Positions 1 to 14,364 of a DNA stretch of 64,000 nucleotides are shown here, piece by piece. The notes beneath the pieces were generated by a model. It did no database searches and was not told where the DNA came from. It saw only the letters and a list, made by a program, of their open reading frames with translations. This DNA is from Lentinula raphanica. Lineage: Eukaryota > Basidiomycota > Agaricomycetes > Agaricales > Omphalotaceae. The stretch is from contig JANVFP010000033.1 of the NCBI GenBank assembly GCA_027919835.1, positions 496,001 through 560,000 of the forward strand, written 5' to 3'. Each line of letters begins with the position of its first letter. Within the stretch, counting starts at the first letter, position 1. A program made the position numbers and the translations under genes.

Positions 1-2625
1 AATCGTTATTTTACGATATGGAATTTCTAGAACTGATTCTAATAGCTTTGATCAAGCAGGAAAATGAGCTTGAAAGGCGGATGGCAATCATTGATTTGAG
101 TTATTATTGGGTTAGGCGATAACAGTGGAACGGTGGAATTTTCTACATGCACAGCACGTCTCGTAAAAACGCTCGTAACAGCACGTTAAGGTCAACAGCT
201 GGTTTCACAACGCATTGCCTCGTATTGCCCGGCCAATCCGGAGAGCTAGAATATTCAGGTCGTCCCGAGGAAGCCGAGAAAACCTCAGCGTCGTGTCGAA
301 ACTGTAAGTTTGCTGTGGGTCTGATGTGGGCTTCCTGGACCGCATGCCAGAGTAGCGCCTAACAGTGAGGCTGGTAGGCGGAGGTAGGCGAAAGGAAGAA
401 GTCGCAATTTATCAATCTTCGTCCAGCTTTCACACTCTTATCCAGCAGTAGCAGCTCATCGCGCGTGCGAATGTCAAGATAAATACGTGGGTCGGGGGTT
501 AATAGGGTGAACTTGAAGGATGCTAGTGTAAGCGGATGTAAGGTAGACAGGGATGGGGTCCACAAAAACCACGCAATAAGTATGCACGCTAATCCAGTGC
601 TTGGAAACGAATTGACAAGAACAGGAATGATGATGGACGACAGGACAGAAGAGCAATAAATCATGGTTGTTGTCAAACATGGAATGAACTTCACAACAGA
701 TTCGGGCGCAGGGTCACCCTCATACTGATAGTATGATCAAGACTCGAGCAAGTGCCGCTCCTCGTGTTGGCTTCAAGGACAGACCTCAAGTCTCATTCTC
801 GGCACACTCACGAAAGTTCCCTGTTCAAAACTCGAGCTCAAAAGAACGCAAAAATTCGCAGGATTCGAGTTTGTAACCCGGAGCTCAAAAAGTCACCTGT
901 TTTGACAAATGCTTTCGGACTTCTGGTCGGGGTTCCTCAAAAGCTTGTTCATGGTATTCATCCAATCGTGACTATACTGTACTAACCATGAAACCGAGTG
1001 TCTCGTTGAGTCAACTCGAAGACAATAATTCTTCTAGATGTCCGACCCCGAGCCTCTGATGATAGCTTGGAGCTGAACGCATTTCTAGAACGTGTATCTG
1101 GAGCGCATCATCCCATGTAAATTAGCGGAGGTCTCGAGCTGGGTGACGAACTCTTCGCCTCTTAATACCCTTTTGTACTACAAATACCCAGTGGCAAACA
1201 CTAAAGGGGTTTCCAAGCTGAACGTTGGAGCCATATTCTAATCAGCCCCTGTCAACGCTGCCTGCAATTCCAAGTACCTATCGTCCCAATTATATCTCCA
1301 GCTGTTTGCGGTAAGGAAAATCTATATACTCTCTAGGGGAGGCATAGTATCGAGCATGACAAGCTCTGATAGCTTCTAAGGTTAGATTTACTTCCAGCTA
1401 ATTACGAACAGTGCCGCAAATTGAACTTGAAGCTGAACGAAAAAACTTTCACAAGCCTGAACGATTACTTGCAAAGTATGACTGTCAGTTTCCTCCGCGG
1501 TGCTGCCGTTTTTATCAGGCCCAGTGATGTATCACAGAATGACTCTGGTAGCTCCGATCGAGTCTGGAGTCGATGTTACGCTTTGGCCAGACACGGACCT
1601 TGAAATAGTAGGACACGACACGATCTACTAGAATTGAATTCCTTCTTGACCAAACCGTATACACAAGAAGTTGTTGAAAAAATCTCCTGATTGTCTATCG
1701 AGACATTCACCAACTTTGTCGGTAAGCTCTTCCCCTTAAAAGATTGGACGTTCTGATCTAGGCTCAACGGCTCCACATGGATTTGTGCAGCAACAAGAAC
1801 TGCCAAATGTCACCACAAATTCACAGCAACCGTGTCATCAAGTACAGAAATCGGAAAAGCGGGGGGATTGATACTAGGAGGAAAGGTGATTAAAGATTCC
1901 TCGCAATCCGAACGAAGTATATGTTTTAAACTTCCTATCATCTAGGATATTGGATTGAGGATAGGTATAGATCGACTTACTTTGCTCATGCTAAATGACT
2001 TCCCGAAGTCCAGCAAAGGTTAAGGTACTCCGGGGTAAGGAATTCCGAGACAGTCGGATGGCTTGCACTTTATTCTTGAAAGGGTAAGAATAGGTAAGAA
2101 TATGTAGGTTCATGATTCATCATGAATTATGGCAAAGCCTACCGTCGACAATGCCTAGAGTTCTACGGACCTTAGTAGGATGGGTCAGAGCATTTATGTA
2201 TTCATATCTTACCAAGTTGGCTTCAAATTTCCGCCCTTTGGGACAGCATAAAAATCAGTACTTCCACGGAAGTAAGGATATATAATTATCGCGTAAAAGC
2301 ATGAAAATGGTAGATAATTATGAAAGATATCCTCGTTTGTTCGTTATTCGCGAGGAAACAAAATCCTTCGATGCCGAAATTTGAGACCCACCGCAAGGTT
2401 ACTTTCGTTCTTGCACCTCCTTCGCTAATCTGAATTCGCAGCAATCATCGAGGTCGACACATCAACCGATTACAGATCGAGACTCATGATATCCACAAAT
2501 CTGATGATAATGATGAACTGTCGAGGAGATGAATCCAATCAGACTATGTATACACGACAAGGGAGTGAAAGTAGAAACGGGGATATTGACCAGATTGAGC
2601 TGCTCAAGATCTGACACCCCACTTC
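1..2625. other. Left-edge stretch without a confident gene
   Basis: AT-rich DNA with only short frames. The best is a minus-strand frame at 359-694 with hydrophobic segments, but it has no supporting splice signals or recognised domain, so it is not called. The stretch also holds the 3' flank of the fRMsr gene. Confidence 0.5.
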
Positions 2626-3414
2626 CTAATTCCAGTCGCAAGCCTTCACTACCAATTCTGCAATTTTCTCGAGACCTGCTTGATCATCTTTGTCAAATCC
2701 TCCAAGAGCAAGACAATCAAGGTCAAGAACTCCAATGACTTGTGTTCCTTTCAAAAGAGGGCACACTATTTCACTCTTTGTTTCACCGTCGCAAGCTATA
2801 TGTCCCGGATAGCTATCGACGTCTTGTACTAATACTGTTTCCGCATTCATGTAAGCATCTGCGCATACGCCACGCCCTTTACCTGGCGTTACATTAATGA
2901 ATTGGCAAGCTGGTTTTCCGCAGAAGGGCCCCAATAGAAGGCGTCCACCATCGACATCTGAATCGGTTGTCTTGGGAAATCGAGTAGAGTCGATGTAGAA
3001 TCCTGAGGTTAGATAACGGATGCGATCATTTTCACGAAGCGTTGAGAGATGTGTTAATTTCGCATACCGCACCAATTGACCCCCTTTGTAGGATCTGGCC
3101 CGAAGTGAGTTGGGAACGCGAGTAGAGCATTGTATATCAAAGATGAGGTGTTAGCTAAGTTTGTAACCTAGAGTGACGAGCGATGAGGATTCAGCGGTAC
3201 CTATACATGCCAACGAAAGATGCATACCCAGTTTCTTTGGCCATCCAATAGTGATACGAGTTGCGCGTGAATGTAGGACCAGAATTCAGCCTTCGATGTA
3301 ATACTACGCGGTGAAAATGAATATACTGATGTATTCATTCAAATGCTCAAGCAATATTGTTAAAGATGAGAAGACTAACTCTTTTGGCACCAGAGAAGAG
3401 TCTGCGTGTGGCAT
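2626..3414 (-). CDS. Free methionine-R-sulfoxide reductase (fRMsr, GAF domain)
   Basis: Reduces free methionine-R-sulfoxide in the cytosol, an antioxidant repair step using thioredoxin. Exons, in transcript order: 3414-3380, 3303-3228, 3167-3068, 3002-2626, giving 195 residues, the usual size for the family. One GAF domain covers almost the whole protein. The NW-x-GFY motif at about 68-73 is split by the third intron. The three Cys used in catalysis are recognisable at 103 (KPAC), 117 (GRGVC) and 141 (HIACD). The loop between the first two is about four residues longer than in yeast and bacterial members, and an extra Cys (98) sits just before it. The start is the first ATG of a short exon 215 bp from the divergent GLTP start, so the pair probably shares a promoter. 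The family call is firm. Confidence 0.93.
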
Positions 3415-3629
3415 TGGTGATGGTGGTACAGCAGCAAGAAAATCCAAAGACGCAATCCGAGCGCCATATCTGAAAAAGAACGATTAGATAAGACTTGCTC
3501 AGCCTAGACAAGATAAGATAGGATAAGATAATTAGCACGTTGCCAGCGTGCGTACCGCAAACCACAACAGCAACCTCACCGAACAACTACTATCATCCTT
3601 CTTCCGCAAACCGCAAAGTCATCTTGTCA
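3415..3629. promoter_or_regulatory. Shared 5' region of fRMsr and GLTP
   Basis: 215 bp separate the two divergent start codons. A short array of TAAGATA/GGATAAGATA-like words lies at about 3505-3530 and could bind a GATA factor on either strand. This is inference from layout and motif only. Confidence 0.4.
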
Positions 3630-4462
3630 ATGGCGCCGTACTTCGAAACTATACGAGTGACTGTTTCCTAACCATTACATCGATCATCCATCTCATTAAC
3701 CTTCGGTTTAGTCGTTCGCTGATGTTCCTGTCACCGATGCTGGCGTCGATACTCTTGCCTTTCTTGAAGCTTCAGAAGGCGTCCTTGGTATATTCGGTAT
3801 GGGGCACTACACACACAAATGACAAAACCCCAATGACAGGACTTAGATCTTCTTGGATCAACTGCTTTTGCTCCAGTCGTTTCTGACTTGAAGGGTAACA
3901 TCGTGGTATGTTCCCCTCAATGATTACGATGGATTCCACATCTAACGTTCTTGATATTAGAAAGTTCGTACTAGATATGATGCGGCTCCTGCACAATCAG
4001 CGACATTGGAAGAACTGGTCAAGAATGAACAAGGAGAGAAGAAACGCACGGCTACCGGCGGTCTCATGTGGCTCTTGAGAGGTTTAGCTTTCACCTGTGC
4101 AGCCCTTCTCAATGCTCAAGCAAATAAGACGGAGGAGCTTTCTGTAGCTTTCACGAACGGATATGACCGAACTCTCAAACAATTCCATAACTTCATTGTG
4201 AAAGGAATATTTTCCGTATGTAGCTATGCCTATCTCATTCTGATTACTCATTAGCAACGCATTCCATCGATAGGTAGCTATGAAGGCCTGTCCTTACCGT
4301 CGAGACTTCTATGCTAAGTTGGCATCCGATCCAAGTGGAGGTCCAGCTGCCTCCGAGAGCGCTCTAAATGAACAACTCGACAAATGGCTTGCCGCTTTGG
4401 ATCTTATCGTTAAAAGGATGGAAACCTTTTATGAAAAACATGGGTACAATAAGGGCGTTTGA
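3630..4462 (+). CDS. Glycolipid transfer protein (GLTP fold)
   Basis: Moves glycosphingolipids between membranes in the cytosol. Exons: 3630-3656, 3712-3796, 3847-3905, 3961-4215, 4274-4462, giving 204 residues against about 209 in animal GLTP. The glycolipid head-group residues of the family can all be placed: Asp51, Asn55 and Lys58 (motif SDLKGNIVK), Trp94 (GGLMWLLRG) and His133 (LKQFHNF). The hydrophobic helices that form the lipid tunnel follow, and the ACPYRRDFYAKL segment near the C-terminus is typical. All four introns are 50-58 nt. The start ATG opens a 9-codon first exon and no better upstream ATG is in frame. Divergent from fRMsr. Confidence 0.94.
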
Positions 4463-7400
4463 GTCTGCACCGTCAGTTCTTTCCATACATAAACCATGTC
4501 ACAACTAGTTGCTGATTTTGAATCTTTCACTTTGGATATAATAGGCTGTAGCTGTGCCCAGCTTATGGTCCTGGCGTGATTATCTTCCTAGACCTGATTT
4601 GGTTGAACTCGGCAGATTGGAAGGATTGTTGTTGTTGTTGGACTTTCAATACAACATACATAATACAATATCATTGATTCAACGTTCACATCGGTATCTC
4701 ACTTGAAGACCGTAGTGACGTCTATCCTATGCAAACAACCGCCTTTAACATCAGATTATCATACAGGAACTGTGTCCCAAGTGTTCGAAAGCGGTCGATT
4801 TGGGTTCTTATGTACCGATGCCGACGCTGAATTGGGAAGTTGTCCTTGGTCTGGCTCGGTTTAACCATGATCAAGCAACAGGTCAGATATAGCGTAGGAA
4901 TTCACGGAAAGTTGAGCAAATTCCTTGGAGGGGTACTGATTAAGTTGGATAGATTTCTTCCCGTTACATCGAAACTTTCGATGTGGGCGGCTGAGTGAGC
5001 ACAGTAACAGTGCAAGGTAAATTGATAGTACCTGCATAGTACAAGGGCTATCGGCAGCCGCTCAGTTGATTATAGAAAACCAAAGTTCTAAATCTTACTA
5101 TACGACACAAACTTCGAGCATGCTTCTGGGATCTCTGGAGTCATAAGTGATTTCACAACTTTGAGATCAACAGGTGGCTGGAACTAACAAAGGATGGGAA
5201 ATGAACAGCATAGTAATACGAAGAGGGTGTGTGTGAGCCTCGGAGTTTCAGTGATCTTGCGCAGACTAGGTCTTCTACTTGCCAGGGCTATCGGTCATTA
5301 GTAGGAAGGCGTTAGGTCTTGACATACAGCCGGAGGGAATAAAAATAGAAAACCTCACTAAAAATTGCTCATTGGCAGCTGAGAAACTTCAAGCCTCGAT
5401 TTTGACTTCGGGTATTATCTGTACTGATGTGTAGCCATTGGCCATTGAGCACAGTGACTAGCTGCTACCAGTCTTGCCATTCCCTAGGCAGGCATAGCCT
5501 CGTTCACCGTGAATCATATTCTTGCTATAGTTCTACTAGAAAATGACAGACCTTGGCAGACACTGCTATCATTTGCTCACCCGGTGTCTCTAGTACGCCA
5601 CTAGATAGCCGGGAAGTTGGTGGCCTCATGGTTGACCATGCCCTTACCCTTGTGTTTTCTAATGTGCGAGGGGAGACCGTACAATCTACGACTTATCACG
5701 AGCGTGAAGTTGAAGCAATCCCCGTCAACAAGGCCAAATCTCTAGCGGAGATCGTGGTATTTGTGAGAAATCGCATTGGCGCTACGTGACGAAACTCTGT
5801 ACTACATGACAGATTCAGACACAGCGAATTTTTTCAGAAGACAGGCTGCCGCATATCTGCCGTTCCAGATATACCCTGGCGGTATGAGCTATGATCCATA
5901 CGTCAAAGGCAGAGAAAAGGGATCGATACGAGAAGGCATGAAATGGTGAAATAATGATACAGTGATTGTCTGATCATCGGAAATATTTCCAAGTCGTTGT
6001 CGAAACCAAGAGCAGCTGTGCGAACGAATATCCGGCACTCACAGACGAGACGAAGGATGCTGACGTTCAATATAACCGTCTCCCGACCGTACTGTGTATG
6101 ACGAGATGATTGGGGCATTGCATCCCAACTGTCATTAATGTAACTTTATTTTCAGGAGTCAAAGTAGAAGCCGGTAGCTGGCAGACCCGTGAACCAAGAC
6201 GGAGATATGATAAGTGGGTAGCAAATTTTTCCTGAGCCTGCCGAAACAATGATCTTGCTTTTGTGAATCTGGCAGCGTGTGGTACGAGGCTTTACAATTT
6301 GGGAATCGAAGATATGCACTAAACATTTCACATACGAGTCAACCTCGGTGAGGGATGTGACCTGAGAGGGCACAAATGGCAAGTGTACCCATTCCTAGGC
6401 TGAACTGGAGCAGCAGCGTAAACGACAGAGCTTTCATCCAAGGCCCAAAAAACAGCTTGGACAGATCATTCGCTGACTCAAGCTTCCATTCCGGCTCCCG
6501 AGACTTCAGAAATAGAGCAAAAGGCGTTCTCAAAATCCTTGTCAATGTTAAGTGCTGCTGTTTTTGTTTTGGTGATACGCCTCGTATTCATGTGCAAAAA
6601 TTCACGGTACGGCATGAAAGAATCATCGATAGTTAGAAGGCGATAGGACAGATTGCCCTTTTGGCAACGACACAAGAACGGCAATGCTCTAGGGATACCC
6701 GAAGCGTCCCACTTTTCATCGCTTAGCATTCCAAAATAGGTAGATGAGGAGATTTCGACGCCCTAGATAGATAGCAGCAGATGAGGCGAAGTTAGAAGGG
6801 AACTCAGACATTTACTCGCTTCATTCCCATACTGACCATCGTTGATTGATCTGATCCGTGTTGATCAGGGCATCTTTTCTATCGACAAATGACAGTCTAT
6901 GACATTACATGTGGGTTGAACGTGGCGCACGAAGCAGGTGGATAGCTGTGGATAGACCGACACCAGAGGACACCAGTCAACACCGAACAATCAATGAGAT
7001 CCTGCGTCCGTCGGTAACTTCCTCGTCGTATTTGGCTAACTATTCGCAGGGGGACGGGATGAGGAAAACGACGTCAACGCGCAGCAAGAGAACCGTTGAA
7101 AGGCGAGCTTTTCCTTGCATGGAAATGCAGACACAATCAGAATTCCATAGTAGCATGACGCACGGCTCCTTAGTCTCGACATCCTTTTTTGGTTTCGTGA
7201 CTGATAAAGAACCAAACGACGAGGTTGATAGAGAGCATACGATTCGGGAGGTGCCACGAAAATTTCCGTCGGCAATCGACAGATGCAGAGATTGCTGAAC
7301 TGATGAAAGACGTAAGAATAGTATGTAGTAGAACTGACAAGGCTTTCCGTCCGTTTGCCGCTCCCAACAAAGTTCGCTGTATATGAAGAACTCCAACGAA

Positions 7401-7809
7401 CGGAGAATCCCAAAACCAGCTGCTGGGTGTGCGAATGAAGATACCACATGCAAGGGTGAAGGAAGATGTGACCGTATCGGTGTACTGATTCTCCTGTACA
7501 CGCAAGATCTTTACAACCATCCTGGTATCATGAAGGGGTGTGCTTCGGCCTGTGCCAGCATCTAAGCCGCGCCAACGAATGCCAGAGGACGAGGATGATG
7601 GAAAAAAAGATCAAATTTTAGCTCCAGTGGCTTCAGAGGAACAAAACTCGATGAGCAGACACCCCGCAAAACCGAAAGCTACCGAAAGCTGATTGAGAGG
7701 GGGCATAGCGCGGTAAGGTTAAACGGCATAGTGTAACATCGCAGGATTTCGTTGCGTTAGCCTGTGTTCTTGGGATCCCAGAGACTTATGTACAGCCCGA
7801 GATTCGCAC
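4463..7809. other. 3.3 kb stretch without a confident gene
   Basis: Several frames look partly coding but could not be joined into a model. One is plus 5553-5789 (78 codons, non-ATG start). Another is overlapping minus frames at 6152-6729, including one starting at ATG 6729 and a hydrophobic one at 6339-6545. A third set is overlapping frames on both strands at 6909-7565. They may be remnants or exons of an unrecognised gene. Confidence 0.4.
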
Positions 7810-9238
7810 CTAAATCCTACGTTCGTTCAAATCTAGGATTGAGTGTGAGATATCGACCTTTTTCTGGCCGGATATTCTAACATCTCTGTTATTCCTGATA
7901 GGTATCTGCATGACAGGAGAAGGCTCTAATTGGACGTTTCTGATTGTTCGTGTAGGCGAAATGCTGGGAGTCGACGGAGACACGCCGTAACCTTCAGAAA
8001 AACTCCGTGCATGAATACTGGGTCCTAGTCGCTCAGCCCCAACCTTTCCATTCGTGGTCGCTGCGGCATTTCCAACGCGGTTAGAAGGAGGGTGATTAAT
8101 CTGTCGACGGGTCGTCTGCTTTGGACCGGTACCAGGAAAGTATCGTTGCCGATCTTCGTCCAATGAATGTCTACTTGACACCCGCACTTGTACGTCGGCA
8201 AGCTCATGCCCTTCATAACCATTCATATAGGAACTTCGGTCTCTGTCATTGTAGCTCATGCTAAGACTGTCCAAAGACAGCCTGGCGATGATCATATCTC
8301 TAGTGGATGGAGCGATAGGCAACGCCGTCAAGATCGAATTTAATGACGGAGCAGGAGAAGGGGTATGTCGGATACGGGTAGTTTGATTGTTAGAGGCTGA
8401 TAAATTTGAAGGAGTTGGCGGGGAAAGTGTGCTAGACGAAGTAAGCGGTCTGGACGGAGGGAAGAACGATAGTTCCGATGCAGGCACCCGGCGTAAGGTG
8501 GATGATGGTATTGTGTTAGTCACAGAAGATTTTGGATCTTCTGGCGTAGGTGGCACGGAAGCGGCTACTTCAGACGAGGAAGAAGAGGAGTTGGCGGTAG
8601 AAGGTGGTATGGGCAAAGAAGTCTTCTCGAGCGGGATGTAAAGGTATTTTCGTAAGTGTATCGAGTCCGAAGTCCACAAATGATTGGCCCTCCGTAGTTC
8701 AGTAAGATTAATCCTGTATTTGAGCGCGACGCCGGCTAAGGAATCAGTGGGAGAGACCTAGATTAAATAACGCAATGTGATGCAAGTGAATATCATAGCC
8801 TTCTCGCTGCTCATCTTTACTCACTTCATGGACGATGACTACCTTCTCGTCTGTCATTGCTGCGGCCTTGTCAGGGTGCCCCTCGCCGACGAGGTTTGAA
8901 GGCCCATCGACTAAACGATCATGACCCAGAATGCGAGTCAAGTGAGGCCGGGTGACGCCAGCGTCTTCGAGCCCATTAGAGAGTCTGATGCTACGTAGCG
9001 GATGATGGTCTCGAGAACTAGCCTCCGTGTTGTTCTCGTTGTCATGAGGTTCTTCGTGATTGAAGCCAAGATTGTTCGATTTGTCAGATGGTGTGCTCGG
9101 TGTGGACAGGTCAATTGAGCTAGTCTCCTGTGGAGAGATAGAAAGAGGTTTTGTGTGGTAATCAATGGAGGTTACGAAAGGATTGTAAAGAAGTTCGTCG
9201 ACATCGTCCTGCATGTTGCAGAACTGGTTCAGGATCAT
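7810..9238 (-). CDS. LysM-domain protein, no signal peptide
   Basis: Exons 9238-8825 and 8757-7810 give 453 residues. The single 67-nt intron falls exactly at the start of a LysM motif. Joining VIVHE from exon 1 to VSPTDSLAGVALKYRINLT from exon 2 gives a typical LysM from about residue 133 to 178, ending in YIPL. The N-terminal part is acidic and polar with no signal peptide. After the LysM comes a long Ser/Thr/Pro-rich, probably disordered tail. LysM usually binds chitin or peptidoglycan outside the cell, but proteins with this layout in fungi and animals are intracellular, so the ligand is unknown. The start ATG at 9238 could be replaced by the in-frame ATG eight codons later. Confidence 0.8.
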
Positions 9239-9665
9239 AGTCGACGAAATCCGGCCCGCCTTTGGCTATTGGTGCTGACGTAATGTCCTGATTCTTGCCT
9301 TTTAGCGCTGGCAGGCGCTTGCTTCCTCATAGCAGAGCAAGTTCAGGGAGTTTCAAGGCGACACTGAGTAAGACTTTGTCGAGACTCGGCGAGAAAAACT
9401 ACGAATTGAAACCACCAATAAATGCTAGGAGATATCCGACAGTAGTGAAGATCATATGTACTAGTACAGCATTGTAAAATCAAACGGGAAACCATCATCC
9501 GAAGAAAAGGAATGTTATGACCAGGTAGTGCCTGGTATTGCATACTAAGTAAAAGCATTATAAGGGACTCAGACATGAAAAGCGTGTATCGTATGAGAAC
9601 TTGTAGGAGAAATGGAAAACAATAACCGCGCCTTGAGAAGTTGTATAAGTACTTGCATCACCGTT
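9239..9665. other. Intergenic
   Basis: 5' flank of the LysM gene and 3' flank of the PAS gene; nothing else seen. Confidence 0.6.
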
Positions 9666-10992
9666 TCAATGATCTTGTACCACTGCCCTTCGAAGAAAGA
9701 CCGTTAGGCCATCAGATTGTGCTTGAAAGACAGCATCTACAGTGATGCTATCGCCATCGAGAGATGCAGCAGCAGTGTGTCTCGATGTTGCATCGCCACG
9801 GATGCTTCTACTTTGCCTCCGAGACAAAAGACTTCTGCCTTCTGTCAGCAGAGTGAATGTCCCATAGCAAAAATAGCTATCACTGGGTTGTCCTTGGTCG
9901 TCGACACCATAAGTTTTGATTGTGTCGATCAAATCTAGCACCAACTTTTCGTCCCTTTCAGCCACGAAGTCGAAGAAACTTCGATGATCGATGTTGGTGG
10001 CAGTGATGAAAAGATTATTCGAATGGGACTCAATGGGAGCGTGGGTCGAGAATCGGTTCAGGATCAGCGCGGTGCGAAAAGACTGGCGAGGGAGTGTGTT
10101 GTAGGTGAGCGACGAGATGTCTCGTTCTTCTGAGTCTGGGGAAATCGGGAAGGGGTTGTGCCACCGCTTCAGATCCAGAACTTTTGATGAATCGATGTCG
10201 GTGACATGAAATGTGAGTGACTCACGCAAAAGTCCAGCTCTCGAATAAGACTCAAGTTTGTCACTTCTTCAGCAGTCGACGCGTAATACATCGCCTTTGC
10301 ATCAACTTTTGCGGGGCTGACGCTCCCGAAGGTGAGATCATGAACAATGGTTCTGGAGATATTAGAAGATAAGTCGAGGGACTACATAGCTAGGATGAAG
10401 AACAACGAACCGAGCCTGTGGAGTACGAGAGATGGAAATTAGCAACACGTGGTAGGGTTTACAGAATGAGCACGAACAACTCGACAAAAAATGTAGCCTC
10501 GTTCAGGATCTTTGTGCCTCAATCGCACATAAAGGAGACAAGCTACCTTGTCTTTTAGAATAGTGTCACTGATAGAGCGGGTTTGAGTAAGTAGAATGTG
10601 ATGACAGAATGAGATGGAACCCCATACTGGTGTAGCATACGGACACGGTCTATTTCGTCAGGTTGAATGAGGGCTAAGGAAGGACGACCTTCGAGCTCCT
10701 GAGGTTCGTAACCTGAGGGAAGGAATAGTCGACTGGGTAAACGCCAGCTATAATCCAGAAAGCTTTGAATATACCGAGAAGGTCAGAAACAGAAGGACTG
10801 ATTTTCAACCATTTCGCCTAAACAGCGGTTGATTCAGAAATGAGAAATAGATTTCGATAGAGCGGCGAATACATGCCTCTGGCGAGAAATCGACACTCGC
10901 AACTGTAAGAGGCGGTTATTCTAATTTAGAATATACATAAAGAACGAGTAATTCTTACTGAAAGAACCGAAAGGTTGAACATTGAGGGCCAT
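9666..10992 (-). CDS. PAS-fold domain protein
   Basis: Exons 10992-10959, 10902-10824, 10762-10628, 10568-10449, 10352-10226 and 10166-9666 give 331 residues. A PAS fold of type 3 is visible at about 60-120: the stretch SGYEPQELEGRPSLALIQPD followed by a V-x2-LH-x4-LKDK helix and a VRLRHKDPERGYIFCRVV sheet. PAS domains sense small ligands, redox or light, or mediate protein contacts. No kinase, zinc finger or other output domain follows; the C-terminal 190 residues are not recognised. The fourth intron (10353-10448, 96 nt) is the least certain join; a GT donor 49 nt upstream would also be possible but breaks the frame. Divergent from TRM61 with 211 bp between starts. Confidence 0.72.
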
Positions 10993-11203
10993 GAAGGATG
11001 GATGTTCAGGTAAGAGGTGTGGGCTTTCATGAAATCAAGAAGTAATCAAGTTAAGAATCGAATTTCGAATTTCACAGCCACACTGGCTACTATCACGATT
11101 CAGCGCAATTTTGAGCTTGAGCTTGCTCATCTACCTCGAGGTGGCAGTTGTAATCTAAATTCTTTTGGCCCTCAAGGTACCTTGACTCTGACCTATCTTC
11201 GCT
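10993..11203. promoter_or_regulatory. Shared 5' region of PAS protein and TRM61
   Basis: 211 bp between divergent start codons; no clear TATA box. Inference from layout. Confidence 0.35.
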
Positions 11204-13105
<1,902 letters not shown>

Positions 13106-14167
13106 TCTAGTGAGAATATGACACTACTTGGCTATTCACGCTCGTTACTTTCCCTGGACCCTGACCCTTCCTCGTCATTCCAGGCTCTCTGCCTCAACTT
13201 CTTCCTAACTCGGAAACACGAAACTCGGTAAAGAGCTGAAACAGAGATGGGCACCTCTTGTCCCATATCGCTGATAATCAACACCTGGTAACCACTGGCC
13301 AATGATAGTCATTTCACTCTGATGATGGCAACCAGATAGGACGCGCTTCAAGCACCGTCCTCTCATCTTCGCCTCAGATTTCTCTTGTCACCCTTCAGGA
13401 TTTGGGATCGATTGGTCCTGCTGAGCCCTGCTCACAGAAAGTTGGACGTTCAACTTCTACTATCACCAGTGCAAGTCGACGGGCTGAGGGAGGGTCTTCC
13501 CTCAAGATCTAACGTCCGACGGTTCATGAATGCATGAGGGGAGAACGGGCCCGCTGACCTGGTTCAACGAGGCCAAAAGGTGATTAGTAGGAACTTGAAA
13601 CTATCCTCGACCATCAACTAAGAATACATAACAACAGATAACAACTTGATTGGAAGCCTGCGGAAGACCGGGCTGGTGACAGTCAAGACCAGCCCGACGG
13701 TGATAATAATGTCGGTTTACCATGTAGATTGGTTAATTGAATGCTTTGGATTAACCACAGCCAGGAGTCTAAAAGGACCTACTAAGAGGGCTTAAGGCTT
13801 GATTGAAACGCCATCTAGATCTGCGGCTATGGTTCTCAAACTGTCTATAAACTCGCGATCGTATGTTCTTAAATGCCTCACCTCCTGCTTCTCCCCCTTC
13901 TTTCATTGACGCTGGTTCGGTAAGATGCATTCTCTTCACCGGTACATCATCAAGACTGACTTGCTGTCCTCACGAAATGTAGTCAACACAGTTAGTGATC
14001 ATCGATTATCTCTCATTCGCATATTCGCTGGTCGAATTGGTTTGAAGTTCGTTCGAATATTTCGTGCATGTATGTTGCTATTGATCAATGGTCCCGACAC
14101 ATTCATGTTGCTGATAATTTCCCCTTTCCTGCCACCTGATAGAGTAACATTTGTGTTTGTTTTCACG
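13106..14167. other. Intergenic, upstream region of secreted repeat protein
   Basis: No gene seen. A TATAAA word lies at about 13846. The frame of the next gene stays open upstream to 13925, but the signal peptide supports the start at 14168. Confidence 0.5.
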
Positions 14168-14324
14168 ATGTCCTATCCCTCCCCATCGACTTGTCCGCCA
14201 CAACGAGTATCTATATTCCTTCTACTGGTCAATATTCTGCTCGGACTTGGTGTGGTTGGCAGTCCCATTCCTGTAGACACACATCAAAGAGACTACACTT
14301 TCATTCATTATCAACCGCCCAACT

Positions 14325-14364
<40 letters not shown>

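Noticed and set aside
359..694. Minus-strand frame with hydrophobic segments
   Set aside because: Opens with a non-ATG codon, no splice partner or domain; composition alone is not enough.
7036..7520. Three overlapping minus frames of 116-153 codons
   Set aside because: Mutually overlapping, rich in Cys/Ser, no start context, no joins giving a recognisable protein.
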